DNA of 64,000 nucleotides, from NCBI GenBank assembly GCA_963082975.1, contig OY720345.1:19494491-19558490 (forward strand), written 5' to 3'. The DNA is from Labia minor (Eukaryota; Arthropoda; Insecta; Dermaptera; Spongiphoridae). The notes under the pieces are model-generated. The model was not told the origin of the DNA and made no database searches. It saw only the letters and a program-made list of their open reading frames with translations. Positions within the stretch are counted from its first letter, which is position 1. Each line of letters starts with the position of its first letter. The translations under genes and the position numbers were made by a program. Positions 58,694 through 64,000 of this stretch are shown piece by piece.

Positions 58694-59226
58694 CTGGAGT
58701 GTCAACTATCTCCCAAATTTGAATTGGATTAATTATGTTATATTTTAATTAAATTAAAAATTATAAAATTAATAAATATTATTTATTAAACCAGTACTTT
58801 TGGTACTTAATAGATGACACCACGTCACGTGCTGGCGCGTGATTGGCAGTCATCGTTTTAAAAAATCTGGAGTGTCTCCACTGAACTATCTCCCAAATTT
58901 GAATTGGATTAATTATATCAAATTTTAATTAAATTAAAAATTATAAAATTAATAAATATTATTTATTAAACCAGTACTTTTGGTACTTAGTAGATGACAC
59001 CACGTCACGTACTGGAGCGTGATTGGCAGTCATCGTTTTAAAAAATCTGGAGTGTCTCCACTGAACTATCTCCCAAATTTGAATTGGATTAATTATATTA
59101 AATTTTAATTAAATTAAAAATTATAAAATTAATAAATATTATTTATTAAACCAGTACTTTTGGTACTTAGTAGATGACACCACGTCACGTACTGGCGCGT
59201 GATTGGCAGTCATCGTTTTAAAAAAT
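58694..59226 (+). repeat. Tandem array made from the 5' part of family A
   Basis: Three head-to-tail units start CTGGAGTGTC at 58694, 58867 and 59047. The second and third are 180 bp and nearly identical; the first is 173 bp because of a gap near its start. Each runs from the A terminus through CAGTACTTTTGGTACTTA and ACCACGTCACGT to TGGCAGTCATCGTTTTAAAA. A longer A copy follows in phase at 59227. Confidence 0.9.
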
Positions 59227-59641
59227 CTGGAGTGTCTCCACTGGACTATCTCGCAAATTTGAATTGGATTAAATAACATATATTAATATTAATTAAATTT
59301 AATTTAAATTATAAATTAAAATTAATAAATAATATTTATTAAACCAGCTCGTATTCACCTGTTGGCGCGTGAATTGCAGTGTTAAAAAATTATTTCCGGT
59401 ACTTTCAGCGATTCAATCAAGCTGAAATTCTATATATAGCAGTTTTATACAATTTTTAATCAAGTCAAAAACTATCAAATATATATCTTTATTTTTTTCG
59501 GTGAGGAAAAAAAATGAAAACGTGGTAGGTAATATTCTTCTTCCGAATGATCTACATTTCTCAAAAGTTGATAGAAAACTACGAGTTTTGAATAATGCCG
59601 GTGTACTCCAAATTTCAATATTCTAGCTTTGACGAGATAGT
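59227..59641 (+). mobile_element. Family A element, copy A11
   Basis: Starts CTGGAGTGTCTCCACTGG. Reduced core lacking the microsatellite; ends GACGAGATAGT followed by A. Confidence 0.8.
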
Positions 59642-60388
59642 AAGAAGTCTGGAATGAGAGAAAAGAATTAGAAGAGAAGAGAAATTGGATGGAATGATGA
59701 CTCTTAGGGATGATTAGACCATTGGCCAAGAACTTTTTAATTATATATTTAGATATAGACAGGTAATTATTATTCTATCATATAAAATATTTTTTAAAAT
59801 TTGAATATTTATATTATAGTAATTATGATGGTGTTTGGGGTTCAATAAGAAAATTCAAGAATTCATAGATGCTTATCAAAAAGTTTTATATATATGAAAG
59901 AGAGAGTTTGCAAATAATTACTATCAGATTAATAGATAAATTAATAAAATAAAAAAAAAAATCTTTATTTAAAACTTGTAGAAAAATGAAAAGTAATGAG
60001 AGGGAAAGGGGGGAGGGAGGATAGAACCGAGCAAAAAAGGAAAACGAAATAATTAAAGAATAGAATTTGTTGTTTTCATTTCTACACATGGTTGCCTTCT
60101 CTCTCTTCCACTATCTGTAACTATATCTTGAATGATTATAATAATTATATTGATCATCATGCCTACTCATTAGATCCATTTACTGTAATTCTTCTTCTCT
60201 CTCTCTCTCTCTCTCTCGCTTTTCACGAAGTAATATATAGGAGAAAGATATACATATACATATATTCAATTTAAATATTATTTTATTATATTATATATAT
60301 ATATATCTATATTTTAAGAAAGTGAAATATTTTAATCAATTATTTAGATATATGTATCTATTTCTTTCACTTTCCGACCATAAATAAG
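59642..60388. other. Intron 1 spacer
   Basis: CT repeat (60193-60219), TA repeat (60290-60306), G-rich strip (60000-60022). No gene. Confidence 0.45.
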
Positions 60389-61183
60389 CTGGAGTGTCTC
60401 CACTCGACTATCTCGCAAATTTGAATTGGATTAATTAACATATATTATATTTAAATTAAATTAAATTATAAATTAAAATTAATAAATAATATTTATTAAA
60501 CCAGCGCGTGTTTGGCTCTTTGTTGATGGCACCACGTCACTTGTTGGCTCGTGAATTGCAGTGTTAAAAAATTATTTCCGGTAATTTCAGCGATTCAATC
60601 AAGCTGAAATTCTATATATAGCAGTTTTATACAATTTTTAATCAAATAAAAAACTATCAAATATATATCTTTATTTTTACGGTGAGGAAAAAAATGAAAA
60701 CGTGATAGGTAATATTCTTCTTCCGAATGAGCTACATTTCTCAAAAGTTGATAGAAAACTACGAGTGAGTGTCAGTCACCGTATTAAAAAATTAAAATAA
60801 TTAATTCCGGAACTTTCAGCGATTCAATCAAGCTGAAATTCTATATATAGCAGTTTAATACAATTTTTAATCATGAAAAAAACTATCAAACATATATCTT
60901 TATTTTTACGGTCACTTTAAAGGAAAAAAAATCAAAACGTGGTAGGTAATGACCCTCTTCCGGTTGAGCTACATTTCTCAAAAGTTGAGAGAAAACTAAG
61001 AATTTTGAATAATGCCCGAATACTAAATTTCATGATTCTAGCTCAAACCATGTTTGCGTAAACTTATCTACATACACACACACACACACATTTTTGTCCT
61101 CAACCTTAGCGAAAATGATTCAGGAACCTTTAAAACTTATAAAAACTTCAAAATCTCGACGTCGAAAATTTTGGCGAGATAGT
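60389..61183 (+). mobile_element. Two family A elements head to tail (A12, A13)
   Basis: A12 (60389 to about 60764) has an intact 5' end and stops in the core. A13 follows at once with the same core, CA microsatellite (61075-61090) and 3' end TTGGCGAGATAGT plus A residues, but no 5' hairpin. The pair may be one element with an internal duplication. Confidence 0.75.
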
Positions 61184-62099
61184 AAAAAGAATAGAAAAAA
61201 AATTTATATTGACGGAAAAAAGTAAACGCCAGTGTGGCGCTGTTGACAGGCAATGGCAATGCGCCTTTTCAACCGGATGATTGTCCAACATCAGCGATCC
61301 TGGCGTTTCCTTAATTCCTCCTCTATACTGGGCATTAATTTAATTTATTGAATTTTTATTTTTTAAAAATGCAAATTTAACTAAAATTAACTTGCTGAAT
61401 TCTGCTCTGTCATTTATGATGTCACATTTCCTGATTTTTATTATTTTAAATGTTTGTTTTGTTTACCTATCTATTTACTTATTTAATATTTTAGTATTTT
61501 AGTAGAAAACTCTTCTATTTTAATTCCACCCACTCCTCTCTCTCGCTATTCTAAGAAAGGTTCTTTATAAAGTCAATCAATATGAGTTAATGGAATGAAA
61601 AAACTGAATATTCAAATCAATAATATAAAGAAATTTTAACATTTTTATAAATACTATTTCGTGATTTAAAAAGAAAGTATATGATATATATATATATTAG
61701 AATTCTTAAAAAGAAAATTGGATTCTCACTTTCTTTTCAGTAAAAATATTTAATTCATCCATTTTAGAACTGTTAAAATGACACCATTGCCCTTTAGCAA
61801 CTATAGAAAATAGATTAATAGTTAACATATACATGTATCGTACTCTTATTTGTCAAATTATTATTAATATTAAATCTATCTTTAAAAAGAGCTAACCTAA
61901 AAATATAATATAATTTTAAAACTTTTAATTAATATATATTAATATATAGAAAATAATTTTTGATTGATTTATTATAATAAAAAGTGCAGTTAGAATATTT
62001 AAAATGGATCTTTTATATCTTTTCAGCAGGGCTTAAGTAATTTCTCAAAGTTTAAATAGGTATATTCAAATTTGTTTTTATACAATATAAAGTATACCA
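61184..62099. other. Intron 1 spacer with a small inverted repeat
   Basis: 61224-61308: AAACGCCAG and CTGGCGTTT enclose about 67 bp of GC-richer sequence (GTGTGGCGCTGTTGACAGGC). The rest is AT-rich. Confidence 0.4.
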
Positions 62100-62235
62100 G
62101 AATTCTTCAGTGTTTTAGTGGTTAGCACGACAGTCTAGCACACTGAAGATTCGTGTTTGAGCCTAGAAAAATTTAATAATTAATAATTTCTCTTTACAGC
62201 TCTGTGTGATCCTTAGGATTTAACCACAAATAATA
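62100..62235 (+). mobile_element. tRNA-derived SINE (SINE-3)
   Basis: A-box-like TTTAGTGGTTAGCACG and B-box-like GTGTTTGAGCCTA. A short body ends in a TAA-type tail. A perfect 13-bp target duplication, ATAAAGTATACCA, flanks it (62087-62099 and 62236-62248). Confidence 0.85.
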
Positions 62236-62248
62236 ATAAAGTATACCA

Positions 62249-62389
62249 TTAGTATTTATTTTATTATTATAAAATAATCATAATATAAATAATGCATTTA
62301 AAAAACAAATAAATCTCTTAATTAAGCCTATACATTTTTACATTTAATTTGAATTCAAATGAATAATGAATTAATATTAATAATAATAA
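62249..62389. other. AT-rich intron spacer
   Basis: Nothing recognised. Confidence 0.4.
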
Positions 62390-62668
62390 AAAAACCTCTG
62401 ACTTTGTACGTCCTACTCAAGGACAACGCCTATCATCAATGAGGTGTCGTATGATCAGTAGAACGGGTCCTCTCACAACCTTTACCTTGATTTTCTTGAT
62501 CAGAGGCGCTATCAAGTAGCTTTTCCCCAATGTTGTTCCCGGAGGCTGGGTTGACTCCGTCCCATACACCCCAGCTAGGGAAATTACCTTGCCAGGCCCG
62601 GGACTTGAAACCGGGACCATATGAATGTGAGACAGGTTCGCTACCCGCACACCCAATGGCGCCTATTA
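62390..62668 (-). mobile_element. tRNA-derived SINE (SINE-4)
   Basis: GC-rich 280-bp unit on the minus strand. Head GGCGCCATTGGGTGTGCGGG with A-box-like GGGTAGCGAACC, B box GGTTTCAAGTCCC, a longer unique body (CCCAGCCTCCGGGAACAACA) and a terminal poly(A) at the left edge. A TTAATATT-like duplication is possible. It lies about 110 bp upstream of GH27 exon 2, antisense to the gene. Confidence 0.8.
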
Positions 62669-62776
62669 ATATTTTAATAAATTAATTAATTAAATAATTA
62701 TATTAATATTAGTATTTTCCTATTGATATGAATTTCATTTAAATTATTTTAATTTTTTATTTTTATATATTTTCAG

Positions 62777-62951
62777 TGAGAAATTATTTCGTACAATGGC
62801 TGACTTAGTAGTGTCAGAGGGTTATGCGGCTGTCGGTTATGAATATATTAATATTGATGATTGTTGGCTTGAAAAAGAACGCTCCTACAGTGGACTTTTG
62901 GTGCCCGATCGGGAACGATTCCCACGAGGGATACGTTCCCTCTCTGACTAT
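62777..62951 (+). CDS. GH27 enzyme, exon 2
   Basis: Residues 56 (shared) to 114. Acceptor ATATATTTTCAG and donor GACTAT|GTAAGT are strong, and the exon joins exon 1 in frame. It contains FRTMADLVVSEGYAAVGYEY followed by INIDDCW, the conserved pair of aspartates (residues 83-84) and tryptophan lining the active site of GH27 enzymes, then a substrate-loop region and FPRGIRSLSDY. All family-conserved residues I can check are present, so no sign of decay. Confidence 0.95.
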
Positions 62952-63220
62952 GTAAGTATACCTACCACACCTTCCTCTTTCAATTAATTCAATTATAAAT
63001 TATAATAAATATTCGGTCTTTGCATGACTTGGTTAAATTTTAGAAAGTTTATTAATATAAAATTTAGGGTTTTTAAAAAATTTGGCAATAAATAATTTCT
63101 AATTTCTTTGTTTTTATTTACTTGAAATTAAATCTAATGACATTATAATGACAAAATTTATTTATAATTTGTTGAATACAATTGAAATTATTGTTTTTGT
63201 TCTTTGTTATTTTATTTCAG

Positions 63221-63395
63221 ATTCATAGTAAAGGTTTGAAATTTGGTATTTATGAAGATTTTGGTAATTATACCTGTGCTGGTTATCCAGGCATTCTTGG
63301 CTATTTAGAGTCGGATGCACAAACGTTTGCAGATTGGGATGTCGATTACGTGAAATTAGATGGATGTTACAGCCACCCACGTGATATGGACCGAG
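63221..63395 (+). CDS. GH27 enzyme, exon 3
   Basis: Residues 115-172 plus one base. Acceptor TTTTATTTCAG, donor CCGAG|GTAAC. It reads [20 protein letters not shown], then [18 protein letters not shown]. The Asp of KLDGC (residue 161 here) aligns with the catalytic nucleophile of human NAGA and [12 protein letters not shown] is closer to NAGA than to GLA (typically YADVGNKTC). The residues that select GalNAc over galactose lie in the next exon, outside the window, so the precise substrate is open. The CDS is incomplete at the right edge. Confidence 0.95.
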
Positions 63396-63436
63396 GTAAC
63401 AAAAAATATTTTTTTCTGGGGTACACAAAATAATGT

Positions 63437-63939
63437 TAATTGTTTAGTCTAACCGATGTATGATTGATTTTGATAAAACTTTACCAGTGGATTCCTTTTT
63501 GGATTCAAAACAAACTTTCCTTAAGAAGTTTGTGGCGGTCGCTTCTAGTTTACTAGATAAAAATTATTAAAGTTAGCATATAAATCCATTGATATTTGAC
63601 CACCAGAGAGCCCCATTAATTTTCGGTTTTTATAAGTTCGGTTTGGATGTAGAAAAATTAAAAAATTAATTAATTTAATAATTGTCCTATATCCAAACCG
63701 AACTTATAAAAACAGAAAATTAGTGAAAAAGTGAATAATTAGTAAATTAGTCAATAAAACATTATTAAATGGCTGCTCATTCATAACTAGTTAATATGCA
63801 AACTTTAATAATTTTTATCCCGTTAATTAGAAGAGACCGAGAAACATAGCATAAGGAAAGTTTGTTTGGAATTAAAAAAGGAATCCACTGATAAAGTTTC
63901 ATCCAAATCCATGGATACATCAGTTAGACCAAACAATTA
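63437..63939. mobile_element. Foldback MITE, family G, copy 2
   Basis: About 500 bp, same plan as 46541-47063: TAATTGTTTAGTCTAACCGA at the left, mirrored TCAGTTAGACCAAACAATTA at the right, long arms with TTTACCAGTGGATTCC and GGTCGCTTCTAGTTTAC, and a central inverted pair (TATAAGTTCGGTTTGGAT). It sits in GH27 intron 3, about 40 bp after the exon 3 donor. Confidence 0.82.
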
Positions 63940-64000
63940 CAATTACTTGTAACATAGTAGAAAGATTAATTTTATTATATTCAAACGTGATTCTTAGTGT

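Noticed and set aside
58694-59226. CRISPR-like regular repeats
   Set aside because: The units are contiguous 180-bp tandem repeats with no spacers, and they derive from a transposon end in a eukaryotic genome.
62100-62170. tRNA gene
   Set aside because: A and B boxes are present but no cloverleaf forms. It continues into a body and a TAA tail with a target duplication, so it is a SINE.
1-64000. LTR retrotransposons, endogenous viral sequences, Polintons
   Set aside because: No paired LTRs and no gag, protease, integrase, capsid or envelope-like frames were seen in any long frame.

Overview
The window is strongly AT-rich eukaryotic nuclear DNA with spliced genes, two U2 spliceosomal RNA genes, a tRNA gene, tRNA-derived SINEs, LINE fragments and many DNA transposons (mariner, pogo-like, Harbinger, hAT, piggyBac-like, Helentron-like). 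Mauritiana-type mariner sequence and the overall repeat style suggest an arthropod, most likely an insect and perhaps a hemipteran. That placement is inference; nothing here fixes the species. I recognised no LTR retrotransposon, endogenous virus, Polinton or toxin gene.

Host genes. The clearest protein gene is the 5' part of a lysosomal alpha-N-acetylgalactosaminidase/alpha-galactosidase (GH27) on the plus strand. It has exons at 49754-49920, 62777-62951 and 63221-63395, a 12.9-kb repeat-filled first intron, and runs off the right edge. A two-exon C2H2 zinc-finger gene lies on the minus strand at 33374-34286, with decayed finger units beyond its stop. Two identical 191-nt U2 snRNA genes face in opposite directions (11876-12066 plus, 15309-15499 minus). 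A third copy of their promoter, without a U2 body, lies at 10926-11108. A tRNA-His(GTG) gene is at 16185-16256. Promoter-like GC-rich islands with TGACGTCA sites occur near 6.3, 20.2-21.25 and 38.0-38.4 kb; the genes they serve cannot be identified.

Repeats. Most recognisable sequence belongs to three related non-autonomous families, here called A, B and C. Each has a short 5' hairpin, then an internal inverted repeat beginning AC that pairs with a 3'-terminal repeat ending GT and followed by A residues. This asymmetric inverted-repeat plan matches Helentron/Helitron2 non-autonomous (DINE-1-like) elements. The families share an internal core (CTTCCGG ... AAAGTTGAT ... ACCAAATTTCAT) followed by a microsatellite. 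They occur nested and head to tail, and the 5' part of A has expanded into a 180-bp tandem array at 58.7-59.2 kb. A fourth family, E, shares its tail with B.

Layout: 0-9 kb A, LINE, F and E repeats with a possible promoter island; 9.6-16.3 kb the U2 cluster with C, B, SINE and pogo-like insertions, then tRNA-His; 16-24 kb AT-rich spacer with a GC island at 20.2-21.25 kb; 24.5-29.7 kb B, Harbinger and A/B composites; 31-34.3 kb a rearranged mariner and the zinc-finger gene; 34-42.5 kb E, mariner and hAT elements; 43.6-47 kb E/F repeats, a B copy with a SINE, and a foldback MITE; 49.4 kb to the end the GH27 gene, whose first intron holds a piggyBac-like element, most of the A copies and two SINEs.
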